Notes: generated by a model from the sequence alone, not told the origin. A DNA stretch of 64,000 nucleotides from Pararge aegeria (GCF_905163445.1 NC_053197.1:1612001-1676000), one strand, 5' to 3'; shown: positions 18,708 through 29,331, counted from the first letter of the stretch. A program made the numbers and translations.

Positions 18708-19344
18708 AAATGTTTTACTTTCTGAAGCACTTACGCGGAACCCTAAAAATAACCGATATCCCACTTTTACAATATGCTCTGGATAATTTAACCAAAGCGT
18801 GGGAAACATTTCTAATAAAAAAAAAATCCAAAGACATGTTTATGATAACTAAGAATTCTTTACTCATTAATTTAACTTAAAGTAACTTAAAGGTACTTAC
18901 TGTCAGACAATTTTTATAACGGTCATTGTTTTCAAACCGTTGATTTTTTAAATGTGTTCTCAATTTTTGACTTTCTTCTCAGCTTCTCAACTAAAGAAAT
19001 AGGCCGTAGATGCACTTTAAGTTTGACGTTTCAAAAGAGCTTAACAGGTAAATACTAAAAAATAAACGATTCTTAATTGTTCAATCGCCAAAAGGGCCTC
19101 CAACAGAAGCCGATGGAGACAGTTTACCAGCGCGAATTTGAGATCTAACCAACCAACCAACTAAACCACGAGCAGAGAGAGAAATCGCTGCAAGATAAAA
19201 CTTATACTTGATGTTTATATTTGCAAGATACTTTTTATCCTTTTTTTAGTCCACTATAAGTTAGCCTTTGATTGCAATCTTAACTGGTGGTTATGATACA
19301 GTCTAGATGGTAACGGGCTAACAAGTTAGGGGAACAGTTATATT
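18708..19344. other. no feature recognised
   Basis: AT-rich. AACCAACCAACCAACTAAACC at 19147-19167 is a small tandem run. Confidence 0.35.
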
Positions 19345-19437
19345 ATTCACAGTTGGCTGGTAACTGCAGGGGATCCAACCCGGTTCCTCCCATATAAGAC
19401 CACAGCACGCACCGCTGCGCCACTTGGTCGTTAAAAC
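19345..19437 (-). mobile_element. tRNA-derived SINE head, unclassified
   Basis: On the minus strand: CGACCAAGTGGCGCAGCGGTG (A-box), GGAACCGGGTTGGATCCCC (B-box). No body matching the A, B or C families follows. Confidence 0.55.
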
Positions 19438-19449
19438 CCCGTAAAAGCT

Positions 19450-19635
19450 TACCGGGTAGGTAGGTAAGTAAGGATATAGAACCCTCGTAGCTTTAGGTTT
19501 ACGAATGTAGTAATCGCCATCACTACTCACTACTATGTTCCAGGTACCTACATGTTTTGTATGTAATGAACGTATCAAAAGTACCATCTATGTGCGTATT
19601 TGAATAAATAAATATTTGACTTTGACTTGACTTTT
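19450..19635 (+). mobile_element. T2 LINE 3' end
   Basis: GAACCCTCGTAGCTTTAGG, ACGTATCAAAAGTACCATC, GAATAAATAAATATTTGACTTTGACTTGACTTT: the family end with its (TGACTT)n tail. The 89-residue minus-strand frame is a shadow. Confidence 0.75.
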
Positions 19636-20555
19636 AGGCAATAGATAATTGCATCACTTTAAATATCTAAAAGAACGGGCTCTACGGGGAACACGAATAG
19701 GTGTATTCAACCATAACAATAATGGTTTCTAAACCATCGCACAATTAACTAAAAGCAATTAGCTGAGATATGCATCTCTGGTTCTTCCGAAAAGTCCTTC
19801 AGAAACCTTTTTTTTTTGCTCTCACTTCACACAAAAGGGACCCTTTGTACCGTTGCCTCCGATATTTTACAACTTAGGGATGCCGTTAAAGTTATTAGGG
19901 ATATCGATAAAGCAATATCGATAAACTGTTATTGGACAATGTCGTGAGCTTTCGGGATCTTTGGAAAATGAGTTAGTATTAAATCTTTGTTTATTTTATG
20001 GAGGGCCAGACACGTTTTAACGTTCATGATATAACCTCTGACCTCTTTTATTATGTATACTGAATGGAAGGACAAAATTGATGACTCTTGAAAAAGTATA
20101 TGTTATAAAAAACTTCTACTATTTAAGGTGAAGGGGTGCCAAAACAATAACTCAATTAAAAGATAACAATGCATTGGAAGTGTGTTAGCAGAAATCACTA
20201 ATGCATTTTTATGTCAAATTATCGTGTTATTTATTATTTGAAACAGGCAAAAGAAATTACGAATTACATGTATTTTGTAAATTTTTGATAAATTGTAAAA
20301 TACGTGTCCAAAGAACATTAATTTTGAGAGGCTTTCTTAGTCGGTTTTTTTTTCTAAATAAAATTTAATTTTATCTACCAATTTTTAGAGACTTGAATTG
20401 TACCCAAATAAGTCAAATAGAAATGATCGTGATTTAGTGTCTACTGCAAAATTCGAAAATCTTACTCATTGATCCTTACATGATTACGGCTTTATGTTTA
20501 ACCGAGTTGTTAAACTGAGGAATCATTAATTTATAAGCAAACTTAATAAGTAAAT
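19636..20555. promoter_or_regulatory. repeat-poor DNA with paired TATCGATA motifs
   Basis: Exact TATCGATA at 19902-19909 and 19916-19923. In Drosophila this octamer is the DREF response element and contains the CGATA bound by BEAF-32. Whether it acts the same way here is inference. No exon is seen nearby. Confidence 0.4.
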
Positions 20556-20600
20556 ACTAATCCATATTATAAACGCGAAAGTGTGTTCCTTTTGTTTTTT
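20556..20600 (+). repeat. Helitron 5' end fragment
   Basis: ATACTAATCCATATTATAAACGCGAAAGTG matches the usual TACTAATATTATAAATGCGAAAG start of insect Helitrons. No 3' end identified. Confidence 0.45.
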
Positions 20601-20617
20601 TTTTTGTTCAAATAAAC

Positions 20618-20638
20618 GGAAAAGGGCATGCCTTTTCC
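20618..20638. repeat. 8-bp-stem hairpin
   Basis: GGAAAAGG-GCATG-CCTTTTCC, a perfect stem with a 5-nt loop. Confidence 0.7.
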
Positions 20639-20789
20639 TTTTATTAGAAATAGACAATTATATATTTAAATTCAATTATATATAATAATAAAATTATTTA
20701 TATAGCAATCATGTATATAATAATAATTGCCTTTCAAAATTTCAGTTTCAAAAATGCCATCATTTGACCTTTTTAAACAACGATTTTCG

Positions 20790-20880
20790 TGGTTAATCAA
20801 CATTTCTTAAACGGGTACATACACCACTATAATATTTTGGGATTTGTCGATATTTCGACCCAGTTGCAGGTAATGTACTC
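20790..20880 (+). repeat. half of a fold-back repeat (see 42.3 kb)
   Basis: TGGTTAATCAACATTTCTTA, ACGGGTACATACACCACTAT, GGGATTTGTCGATATTTCGA and CCCAGTTGC. It corresponds to one arm of the inverted repeat at 42311-42434. The opposing arm is absent here. Confidence 0.65.
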
Positions 20881-20910
20881 TTTTAACTATATTTAAGAAA
20901 TTATCTAATT

Positions 20911-20934
20911 GGATCGATAAAAATGTTATCGATA
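20911..20934. promoter_or_regulatory. GATCGATA and TATCGATA pair
   Basis: GGATCGATAA, then TTATCGATAGG; the exact octamer is at 20927-20934. Part of the cluster described in findings. Confidence 0.4.
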
Positions 20935-21569
20935 GGTACGAATCAAAGCACAACCCAATACCAATACTTTTATGTCGTCATTGTTCGGGTGTATTTATGG
21001 CACTTCTTTGACGTATCACTCGTCCCGGCATGTCTTGCATGGAGGCGACAGGTTCCGACATGATTCCGCCGTAAAATAATATCCGAGGGTTTTGTGAGCT
21101 GTGATCTATTTTGATACGACAAATATTGTTATAGTGCCCACTTTACCTATGTTATTTTTGGAAAGGTTTATTTCGAACGGATTCTTTTTTACTATCAAGT
21201 TTTCATTTTTCATTTTATAGTGTTGGCGAATGGCTGATAGTTCAAAATAACTTTTATTTCCTTATTCGTTTTTTACAATATTATTTTAATTATCACTCTT
21301 AGCTCGGAACTTAGCACTTCTAAAATGATCTCCATTCCAAGAACGTTGAGCGTTCGCGCCTGAATCCATTATTAGCGCCGTCTTTTCTTCTTTATATTCA
21401 AAATTATTTTAATAGGTTTTTTTACAATTAGGTACATTTAAATTAACAAAAATAACAAATCAAACGCCATCCTTCATATAATTATCTTAATAAATATTAT
21501 ATATTTTAATAATATCATAAACGTAAATAATCTTAACACGTTAAATAACGCTAACAAAAGTTGGTAAGT
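20935..21569. other. repeat-poor, no feature recognised
   Basis: Slightly more GC-balanced around 21000-21130 (CTCGTCCCGGCATGTCTTGC). No frame or splice pattern that I can support. Confidence 0.35.
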
Positions 21570-21748
21570 ACCGTGTGTTTTCCTGGAATTCAAGGTAGCC
21601 TATGTTACCTTCCGACCTATCAACTAACTCTATGCTAATAATTAAGTTATCTGGTTGCTTGGTTAGGGGGTAAAAGTAGGACAAACAAACAAATAAACAA
21701 AAAAAACAACACACCAACTCAATTTCGCATTTATAATCTTAGTTAGAA
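21570..21748 (-). mobile_element. Helitron-type 5' segment, decayed
   Basis: On the minus strand it starts near ATTCTAACTAAGATTATAAATGCG. Toward its other side, CCTGGAATTCAAGGTAGCC and GTTACCTTCCGACC match the 'AGTAGCCTATGTT' block common in these repeats. No CTAG end found. Confidence 0.5.
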
Positions 21749-22060
21749 TGGGAAAAAAATATGTATCGAAGTTCTTTAAAAACAGCATGCTTTTAACGGA
21801 TGTTCTTTACACAAGTTCAGCCGCTTGCACACTGGCTCGTTATTAAAACACATTATAACGGAGATTGAAAGGCAACTCATCATAAATCCATCTTCGCGAG
21901 GAAATAGTTTCGCGATTGTCGCCGACTGTGTGGATGTGGCTTAATTTTATATACAGTTATGAAAAATTATGTTATAACAGATCGTATGTTTACGCTTCCT
22001 ATATCATTTTTTCTCATCTATTACCCTTTAAAAAATAATTTGAAAGTAAGACCCTTATCT
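21749..22060. other. no feature recognised
   Basis: Nothing supportable. Confidence 0.3.
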
Positions 22061-22362
22061 TAAGCGGTGATAGCCCAGTGGGTAGGAGCTCGACTTCACT
22101 TTCGGTGGCCGAGTTGGAATCCCAGCACGCACCTCTACCTTTTTTATGTTATGTGCGTTTTTAGTAATTAAAATATCACTTGCTTCAATGAGGAAGGAAA
22201 ACCTGTATGCCTAAGAGTCTACATAACGTTCTGAAAGGTGTGTGGAGTCCACCAAACCGCACTGGGCCAGCCTGGTGGACACCGCCTTAACCTCTTCTCG
22301 TTGTTGAAGACCCGTGTCGTATAGTGGGCCAGTAATGGGTTGATATGATGATGATGATGCCA
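22061..22362 (+). mobile_element. SINE-A copy, near full length
   Basis: AGCGGTGATAGCCCAGTGGG head to GGGCCAGTAATGGGTTGATATGATGATGATGATG. A small gap removes ATCGTGAGGA. Otherwise a good copy. Confidence 0.9.
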
Positions 22363-22449
22363 TGGCGCCCATCATTATATATCTTCACATTTCCAATTTA
22401 CTGAATAGTTGTTTTTTATTTTGGCCGAATAAAGTTGTTTATTTAATTA

Positions 22450-22827
22450 TAGTGGACCCCCGGCAGTCCGACAAACATTTTGCAGGGCAGTGTCGAACTA
22501 TCGAATTCGTCGGATTATAGAGTAGGTACTGCCTAAGACCCCCTATAGTCCGGATTTTTTTACAAAAGAGTACCTTGTAATCCGACAAATTACAGCTCCA
22601 ATGATAAGATTCTTTATAAATACATATTATATATACATATGTACATATATGTACTCTGAAATACTAATTATACTTCATTATGTATGTCAAATAATAATCA
22701 AAAACTATGAATCAATTATGTAGTTTAAGAAGCATGCAAATATTCATAAATTTTTTTTTGTTTAACAGTTTAACGGATTACAGGGGGCGCCGGATTAGAC
22801 AGGGGCCGGACTACCGGGGGTCCACTG
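22450..22827. mobile_element. pogo/Tigger-like MITE, 378 bp
   Basis: Left end TAGTGGACCCCCGGCAGTCC; the reverse complement of the right end is CAGTGGACCCCCGGTAGTCC. TA flanks both sides (22448-22449 and 22828-22829). TA duplication plus a CAGT..ACCCCCGG TIR that ends in GTCCG is the pogo/Tigger pattern (IS630-Tc1-mariner superfamily). There is no transposase. The 66-residue frame at 22707-22907 is chance. Confidence 0.85.
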
Positions 22828-22829
22828 TA

Positions 22830-23355
22830 GTGACAGTTATGTTTCTCAGTATTGTCACTAGATGGCGCAGTTTTGATTCCATACAAATAGCAGTTGACTT
22901 TCACTGAATGGAATATGTACCTAGACTAAAGGTTAAAAATATCACACTACGGTTAGGTTAGGACTCTAAACAAAATCTACAAAGTCTAAAGCAAATTCCT
23001 AAGAACGAAAGTTAAACAAATCGATTTGATTCATATCGAAGCGAGGAAATTTAATTAATTATTTTATTTATTATGTCCAAGTTGTTTTATTGGTAGTTTG
23101 ATTTATCGCCATATTTCAACCTCTGTACGAGTTCCGATGCTATAAAAGGCAGCCAATGAATAGTTCATCGCCCTACGTACGAGCACTTTTATAGTCAATT
23201 AGATAATCTTTTACGCGTTAGTCATACTGGCCAAGTTATTCGGGCACGCCTGTTCTGGGCTTTCTTTGAGAACAAAAGCCGTGTTTTTCTTTATTATTAT
23301 TCCGTCTAGTTATGCAATTTATTTCTTAATAAGTGAACAGTACGACGGCTTTTTT
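22830..23355. promoter_or_regulatory. repeat-poor DNA with a strong TATA-like motif
   Basis: TATAAAAGG at 23141-23149 with TTCATCGCC about 25 bp on. Downstream, CAATTAGATAATCTTTTACG and GCGTTAGTCATAC resemble 25430-25470, so this may be an LTR or other repeat promoter rather than a gene. No coding exon recognised. Confidence 0.3.
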
Positions 23356-23358
23356 TCT

Positions 23359-23570
23359 TGTATACTTTTATTGCACACCACAAAAAGTACATAGAACAAA
23401 AAGAAAAGTATAACAAAACAACGTATACAATTTGGCGGCCTTATCGCTACATAGCGATTTCTTCCAGGCAACCAATGGCGAAGATAAAAAACAGTTACAG
23501 AAAAAAGTTAGGTGATGCATATATACATATACCCATAAAATACATATTTCATTACTTACGGCGGCTTATA
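23359..23570 (-). mobile_element. T1 LINE 3' end
   Basis: TATACTTTTATTGCACACCAC, CGTATACAATTTGGCGGCC, TTATCGCTACATAGCGATTT, CTTCCAGGCAACCAATGGCG. 5'-truncated within the AT-rich stretch at 23520-23570. A Helitron begins directly at 23571. Confidence 0.8.
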
Positions 23571-23858
23571 TCTTAATATATATAAATCTCCTGTCACGAT
23601 GTTTGTCCGCGATGGACTCCTAAACTATTTAACCGATTTTAAATTAAATTGGCACACCGCGAGCAGTCTGGTCTAAATTAAGAGATAGGATAGCTTAGAT
23701 CTTTAATTATAGTCGCAATTTTATTTTATTGCAAATTATTTGTCTATAATTAATTGACAGTCACATGTTATATATATATATACTACTATAATCATTTAAG
23801 GCTTAGCGATACTTTAAAAACAAAATCAAACGCAGACGAAGTCGCGGGCAACAGCTAG
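23571..23858 (+). mobile_element. complete 288-bp Helitron
   Basis: 5' TCTTAATATATATAAATCTC at 23571 after A. 3' CGCAGACGAAGTCGCGGGCA-ACAGCTAG ending at 23858 before T. Nearly the same element lies reversed at 55442-55738. The two differ by a small length change. Confidence 0.9.
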
Positions 23859-24025
23859 TTTTTTATAATTATTAATCTTAGATTATAATTGTTATAGCTC
23901 AACATTAACTCGACTGTGAGATGGGGATAAAAGAAGCTGGATTTATTACAGATTTTAGGCGCCATATTAAAGAAGCTATTGAAGAATAGTGTAGTCATGT
24001 GTATAACATTTGCAGTTTTTTTTTC
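23859..24025. other. no feature recognised
   Basis: The 130-residue minus-strand frame at 23855-24247 runs across Helitron edge, unassigned DNA and SINE-B. It is not a gene. Confidence 0.5.
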
Positions 24026-24097
24026 ACTATCATCATCGTCATATCGACCCATTATCGGTTCACAGGACACGAGTTTCCACCCAGAATGAGAATAAAA
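24026..24097 (-). mobile_element. SINE-A 3' scrap
   Basis: CATCATCGTCATATCGACCC, ATTATCGGTTCACAGGAC, CCCAGAATGAGAA. Cut off by SINE-B. Confidence 0.65.
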
Positions 24098-24350
24098 TAA
24101 AAAAATAAGAAATAAATATACTACAACACATCGCCATCTAACCCCAAAGAAAGCGTAGCTTGCGTTATGGGTACCAAGATGACTGATGAATGAAATGTAC
24201 ATAAATACTAATAATATACATATAAACACCCAGACACTGCGAAACATTCATGTTCATCAAACTAAGATTTTTCAGTTGTGGGAATCAAACCCACGGCTTT
24301 GGACTCAGAAAGCTGGGTCGCTGCCCACTGCGCTAATCGGCCGTCAAGAG
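24098..24350 (-). mobile_element. SINE-B copy, full length
   Basis: AAATAAATATACTACAACAC tail, CATCTAACCCCAAAGAAAGC, AACACCCAGACACTGCG, TTGTGGGAATCAAACCCACGG, and the head GCTGCCCACTGCGCTAATCG. The ATTTTTATGAATAATAT block is shortened. Confidence 0.85.
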
Positions 24351-24422
24351 AATGGTTTTTTTTATGCCTTAAGTAAGAGTAACTACGCATGCTCCCACTG
24401 GCGCATGCAGCACAATTGACGA

Positions 24423-24748
24423 CCACTCTGGCGCAACGGTGAGCGCTGTAAATTCAAGTAGGAAGTCTAGGGTTCGATTCCCGGCAGGGACAATCTGGGA
24501 ATTTATAATTTCTGTATTTTATCTGGTTAGGTCTGGTGGGAGGCTTTGGCCGTGGCTAGTTACTACCCTACTGAAAAAGACGTGCCGCTATGCGAAGTGT
24601 TCCGGTGCGATGACGCGTAGAAACCGAGTAGGGGTATGACTACCATACTGCCTAAGAGGTTAACCAGCTACCATCTTAGACTGCATCATCACTTACCGCA
24701 AGGTGAGATTGCAGTCAAGGGCTTACTTGTAGTGGAATAAAAAAAATC
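24423..24748 (+). mobile_element. SINE-C copy, full length
   Basis: CACTCTGGCGCAACGGTGAGC head, GGTTCGATTCCCGGCAGGG, TTATCTGGTTAGGTCTGGTGG, GGCCGTGGCTAGTTACTACC, CGATGACGCGTAGAAACCGA, TAGACTGCATCATCACTTACCGCA, GGAATAAAAAAAA tail. This is the best full-length member in the window. Confidence 0.9.
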
Positions 24749-24828
24749 TAAGCTGGCACCTTTTTCTAGGTTGTGCCACACATAACATTCGTGGTGTCGT
24801 TATTACACAATATTTGATATATTAAGTA

Positions 24829-25218
24829 CTAGCGTATCTAGCCCGCTTCTCCGGGCTAGATTTTGCTTTATTTTATTTAAACAATAAACTTACATCATTA
24901 AATTTTTAATTTAAGTCTCATAATATATTAACTCATTTATTTCTCTCCGTATTCATTCTCTTCTATTCTCTTCTCGAGCGGGTGAAGATCATTATCTACA
25001 CCCATGAACACCAAACAATAGAATATCATCACAGTAAATAAAAGCTGTATTTGATAGTTTGATAGTTCAAAAATAGGAGTGCTTCATCGTCACCAAACTT
25101 TACAGGATTACTAGCCAGGTCAATCAAGAGATTACCTTAAAGTTTCATTGAAATCGGTCCAGCCGTTTCGGAGCCTATACGGAAAATACCCACACACTTT
25201 CTCTTTTATATATATAGA
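24829..25218 (-). mobile_element. complete 390-bp Helitron
   Basis: Minus-strand element: CTAG at 24829-24832 preceded by A; 5' end TC at 25217-25218 (CTCTTTTATATATATAGA read on plus), followed by T. Same family as 17880-18263, with an extra GTATCTAG copy near the 3' end. It interrupts a repeat whose left part (GCTGGCACCTTTTTCTAGG at 24754) and right part (ATGTGTGCAATGTAAAAATA at 25221) match 14727-14810. Confidence 0.88.
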
Positions 25219-25600
25219 TTATGTGTGCAATGTAAAAATAAATTTTTGGGCGGCAAAAAAGACACGGAGCTATAACCTTTCCGGACGAGTTCTGTCACAA
25301 AAAGCTATTAAGTTTTTAATAGTTAGTAAAATTCTAGATCTAGCCTTGATTCCCCGGTAAAAGATATGATAAAAGTCACTATATTACTTACTCTTGTCGT
25401 CAATTTAAGCTTATTGTCTCTCCGTTAAAAGCCAATTAGATAGTTTTGAAGCGTTAGTCATCCGTTACGTATCTTGGTCAAAACTATCACGTACCTACCA
25501 CGTTTCGGAGTTTCATCGGTTTATTGAACCGTTTTATTGTTCCTTGTTCCTGTTTGGTTATAGGAATGTTAACTACTTATACGTTTTTCCATATTTAATC
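25219..25600. repeat. repeat G scraps and unassigned DNA
   Basis: TTTCCGGACGAGTTCTGTCACAAAAAGC at 25278-25305 is a G fragment. CAATTAGATAGTTTTGAAGCGTTAGTCATCC near 25432-25462 resembles 23196-23227. The rest is unassigned. Confidence 0.45.
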
Positions 25601-25885
25601 CGAGTGCTGTTTACATATTCGCCTACGGATCGAGAGGTCCGGTATGGTTGGTTCGATTACCGGTATGGGCCATACATTGTTAGGAATTGGGTTTTCTTGT
25701 CAAGTTCCTGTAGCAGCTCGGATTTATGACATTAGTGCATTCCAACGCCGTACAGGGAAAAACATGTTAAACTGTAGGTCTCGTGAAAACTTGTAATAGT
25801 CAACGAATTGAAAACCGTCTCTTAACAGTTTGGTATAATCCAAAAAATATAAAAAATATAAATAAGTATACACTGTTGCGTCAAT
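25601..25885. repeat. SINE-head scrap and unassigned DNA
   Basis: GATCGAGAGGTCCGGTATGG and GGTTCGATTACCGGTATGGG (25629-25667) look like the B-box end of a tRNA-derived SINE. Nothing further recognised. Confidence 0.4.
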
Positions 25886-25889
25886 AAAT

Positions 25890-26207
25890 AAGGTGATTCC
25901 CAGCGGCAGCAATTTGGGAATTTATAATTTCTAAATATTTTCTGGTCTGGTCTGGTGGGAGGCTTCGGCCGTGGCTGATTACCACCCTAGCGACTAAGAC
26001 GTGTTGCTAAGCGACTTAGCGTCCGGTATGGAGTCGCGTAGAAACCTTTTAGGGCTATGGGTACAATATAACTGCCACACTCCCTAACATCCACACTCAA
26101 CTACTAACTGCCACACTCCCAGGTTAGCCCGCTACCATCTTAGATTGTATAATGACTTACCACCAGGTGATATTGCGGTCAAGGGCAAGCTTGTACAGGT
26201 TTTTTTT
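25890..26207 (+). mobile_element. SINE-C lacking its head
   Basis: Starts at CCCAGCGGCAGCAATTTGGG, then TTCTAAATATTTTCTGGTCTGG, GGCTTCGGCCGTGGCTG, TGTTGCTAAGCGACTTAGCG. A 20-30 bp partial tandem repeat, AACTGCCACACTCCC, lies at 26069-26120. The tail is at 26200-26210. Confidence 0.85.
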
Positions 26208-26210
26208 TTA

Positions 26211-26540
26211 ATGTTTATAGACGAGCGCTTGACTGCAGTCAAACCTGATGGTTAGCGATGATGCAGCCTAAGGTGGAGCGCGCTTGCCTAGAAGATGCCT
26301 ATTCACTCTTCTTGAGTACACTCTCCGAAATATATCCTATAGAATACCGAAAGCCAGGCAACCTTGCGACGATGTTCCAAACTCTGAAGTTTTTTATTGG
26401 CTAGGTCACCGATGAGCCTTCTATAGCACGGCGATCCACCGAATCTAGGGCATCAAGCTGATACTTGGCAGAGCCATCCTATAAATGGGAACAGTACTCC
26501 ATGCACGATCGAACTTGAGCTTGGTACAAGATGAGAAGCT
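26211..26540. repeat. repeat H copy (LINE-derived?)
   Basis: GCTTGACTGCAGTCAAACCTG, GATGATGCAGCCTAAGGTGG, GCGCGCTTGCCTAGAAGATG, CCTATTCACTCTTC, GCCAGGCAACC, CACGGCGATCCACCG. Related sequence at 37925-38215 and 63655-63900. The orientation of the source gene, if any, is not clear. Confidence 0.6.
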
Positions 26541-26544
26541 GTTC

Positions 26545-26665
26545 AGAAAATATTTTCTTTAAAGCGACTTAATTGCTTAAGACGCACATTACGCCAAACG
26601 ATACAGGTGCGTGCCGGGCATCGAACTCGGGCCACCCGAAAGACTCGGCCATCATGAAGTACTAG
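26545..26665 (-). mobile_element. SINE-A head and middle, diverged
   Basis: CTTAATTGCTTAAGACGCAC, GTGCGTGCCGGGCATCGAAC, TCGGGCCACCCGAAAG. The A-box end is not preserved. Confidence 0.6.
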
Positions 26666-26949
26666 GCCTCCATAAAGTAATAGGCTGTCAGCGCTAAAGT
26701 TATCAGTTACATCGTGATAAATATTTAAATTGGCACATTGTAATGCCAGGCCTGTACCTCACGCATACTCCGCTAGCTTCCAACGTGGCACTCGATATTT
26801 CACACACGAGAACCTACTTATTTAGGGGATCAGAGGTGCCGGGTCTTGATTTATTCAAGGCACTCGCTAGGGAAGGCCCTTGACGAAATGCTGGTATTAA
26901 CGACCTTTGCGTTTGTCGATGTATCGATTATGCTTATCGATATTTGAAG
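26666..26949. promoter_or_regulatory. unassigned, with TATCGATT and TATCGATA
   Basis: TATCGATT at 26922-26929 and the exact octamer TATCGATA at 26935-26942, just upstream of a SINE-B. The remaining 270 bp shows nothing else. Confidence 0.4.
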
Positions 26950-27210
26950 AAAATAAATAAATATTTTACGACAATACACACATCGCCATCTAGCCCCAAA
27001 GTAAGCGTAGCTCGTGTTATAGGTACTAAGATGACTGATGAATATCTTAATGAATAATGTACATTAATACTTCTTATATAGAAATAAACACTCAGACACT
27101 TTAAAACATTAATGTTCATCACTCAAACATTTTCCAGTTGTGGGAATCGAACCCACAGCCTTGACTCAGAAAGCAGGGTCGCTTCCCACTGGACCAATCG
27201 GCCTTCATGA
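26950..27210 (-). mobile_element. SINE-B copy, full length
   Basis: AAATAAATAAATATTTTACG tail, CACATCGCCATCTAGCCCC, AGCTCGTGTTATAGGTAC, AACACTCAGACACTT, GGGAATCGAACCCACAGCC, and the head CCACTGGACCAATCGGCC. Confidence 0.87.
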
Positions 27211-27364
27211 ATAATAGGTATACTCTTAAATTGAAGAAAATTTTAACCAACATCAGTTCAGCAATTGCGGCATGTTTTGCCAACAAAGCCAGTTGAGTTT
27301 TCAAACCACCGATATTGAAATTGGTATATATGTATATATGCCTTATTGTCAGTATATATATTCA
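27211..27364. other. no feature recognised
   Basis: Pre-insertion host DNA to the left of the large Helitron. Confidence 0.4.
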
Positions 27365-29331
27365 CTAGCCGTTTCCAGCCCGCTTCGCTGGGCGAATTGA
27401 AAAAGGAAATAAATTACATTTTATGTTTCATTTTTTTTTTTTTTTTTTCATATTTTTATTATTCTCCTTTTTTTTATTTTTGTATGAACATAAATAGGCC
27501 CCGCGGATAGAACTGTAAGCATCGATATTGTTTAGACTTACTCAAATTCCAAATTCCATCGATTTAGCCTGTATCATTCATCCAGGTGATTTTTCTCACT
27601 AATATTCATTGTAACTTTCAATGTGCAATCATTATAACATTTCCGTGCCTTTCTTCCAAAAATTAATAATAATTGACATGAAGAAAAAAATTTGAAATGA
27701 GCATTGAAAGTTTAAGTTAAAGTCATTGCAAGTCTCATATGTGAAGTTGAAATCTGTCTAGGTTCAAGTCCGACGAATTTTCTGTTAACTAAAATTTTCT
27801 CCGTGACATCAATTTTTTATAGAAAATTAATTGTGCATGTTTTTTATGAATTCTATTGGAATAAGTAACTAAATTTCTTTTCCACATCTCATCTGCTTGG
27901 AAAATGCATTCATTTTAATCTGTTACATTTCCGCGATCCCGCAATAAAAGAATTCGTCGGTTATGTAGTCTGCAAAAGTAAAATGAATGTAAAATTCTTA
28001 GTCCGTTGATTGGATAGCTACATGTAAAGTTAAGTTTTTGAAACCTCTCAATGACTTTTTCTCCGCTGCCAAAAAGACGATTGTTGTAAGGAAATACACG
28101 AATATCCCTACATACACGAAGATCCCCACCAAATTTGGAGTCTGTAGAAGTTACAGGTTAGAAATAAAAATTTTAGATTTTAACACCCACCCCCGCAATT
28201 CCTGTCGGAAGTAGACTTTATTGAAATCCATTTTGAGATGTTCTTTATGTGAATAATAAAAGATTCCTACCATATTTAGAATTTTTAGAAGCTATATTTC
28301 GAAATTGAAATTTTTTATTGTTAACACCCACCCCCGCGAACCTTATTGGAGGTGATTCATTGTAAAATCCGCTCGAAGATCATTTTTATATTACATATAG
28401 AATACTCTCACTAAATTTGGAGTCTATAGGAGCTATCGCTTGGAAATTGAAAATTTTCATTGTTAACGCCCCCGCAATCTTCTTTGGGGTGGGATATCGT
28501 AAAATTTGTTCATAAATCATTTTTACATCACTTATAGAAAATTCCTACAAAATTTGGAGCTTGTAGGAGCTTTAGCTGGAAAATTAAAAATATTAATTGT
28601 TAATACCCACCCCCGCAAACCCCTGTGGGGTGAGCTATCGTAAAATTCGTTCATAGCCTATTTCTACACCTCTTACAGAAGGTTCCTACCAAATTTGAAG
28701 TCTATAGGAGCTATAGTTTAAAAACGGGAATTGTTCATTGTTAACGCCCCCGCAATCCCCTTTGGGGAATGAATTTCTTAAAATCTATTCATAGCTGACC
28801 TCCTACATAGCAAAAGTAATATTCCTACCAAGTTTCACGTTTCTAAGTCTTATGGTTCCCGAGATTTCGTGGTGAGTGACTATATAGATGGGAATTCTTC
28901 GATTATCATCGAAATTTTTAACTTTTTATCGGGCTTTTTTTTACTTAAAATTTTCTTACATACAAAACTTTCTCCTGACCATTCTGAAGATAAAAAAAAG
29001 CCCAATTGGTCCAGCCGTTCTCCACTACCGTGAGTAGATTCTTAGCTGAATGTAAAAAACCATAATCCGTTTAATACACTCTGTTGAAATCCATGAAAAC
29101 AAAAGAATCAAGAGAAAATGCTTATCTTTTGTTTTTATTAGCGGGATAAATGTTCATAAAAGTAAAACAGCAATAAAAAAATGAAGGAATGTTGGAATTC
29201 AAAAAATAGATAGCCATAAACCATCTAGGAAAAATTTCGCATCGAATGGTGGTAGTTTCATGTCGATACGATCAGTGGTTTAGGCGTGATTGAGCCTCAA
29301 AGGAAGACCATTTTCATTATATATATATAGA
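27365..29331 (-). mobile_element. 1.97-kb non-autonomous Helitron with tandem array
   Basis: Right side (minus-strand 5' end): TC at 29330-29331 (ATTATATATATATAGA on plus), followed by T. Left side: CTAG at 27365 preceded by A, then GCCGTTTCCAGCCCGCTTCG-CTGGGC, the 3' hairpin. GGTCCAGCCGTTCTCC near 29009 is the reverse of the GAACGGCTGGACC block seen in other Helitrons here. There is a long T run at 27430-27449. No frame above 60 residues, so no Rep/helicase: non-autonomous. It is three to five times the length of the other Helitrons, much of that from a tandem array at 28125-28865. Confidence 0.85.
28125..28865. repeat. five-unit ~140-bp tandem array inside the Helitron
   Basis: Each unit has CCTACCAAATTTGGAGTCTA, a TAGGAGCTAT-like block, a short A/T stretch, TTGTTAACrCCCmCCCCGCAA-like, CCCCTTTGGGG-like and a TCGTAAAATC-like ending. 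The TAAC.CCC starts are at 28181, 28322, 28464, 28611 and 28742 (steps 141, 142, 147, 131). Units are diverged from one another, so the array is not recent. Confidence 0.9.

Noticed and set aside
23855..24247. 130-residue minus-strand open frame, the longest in the window
   Set aside because: It starts in SINE-B (its reading of the SINE gives VFICILLVFMYI-type hydrophobic stretches seen in other SINE-B copies) and ends at a Helitron edge. Not a gene.
28125..28865. CRISPR array or minisatellite independent of mobile DNA
   Set aside because: It lies wholly between proper Helitron ends and the units are diverged, so it is an internal part of that element.
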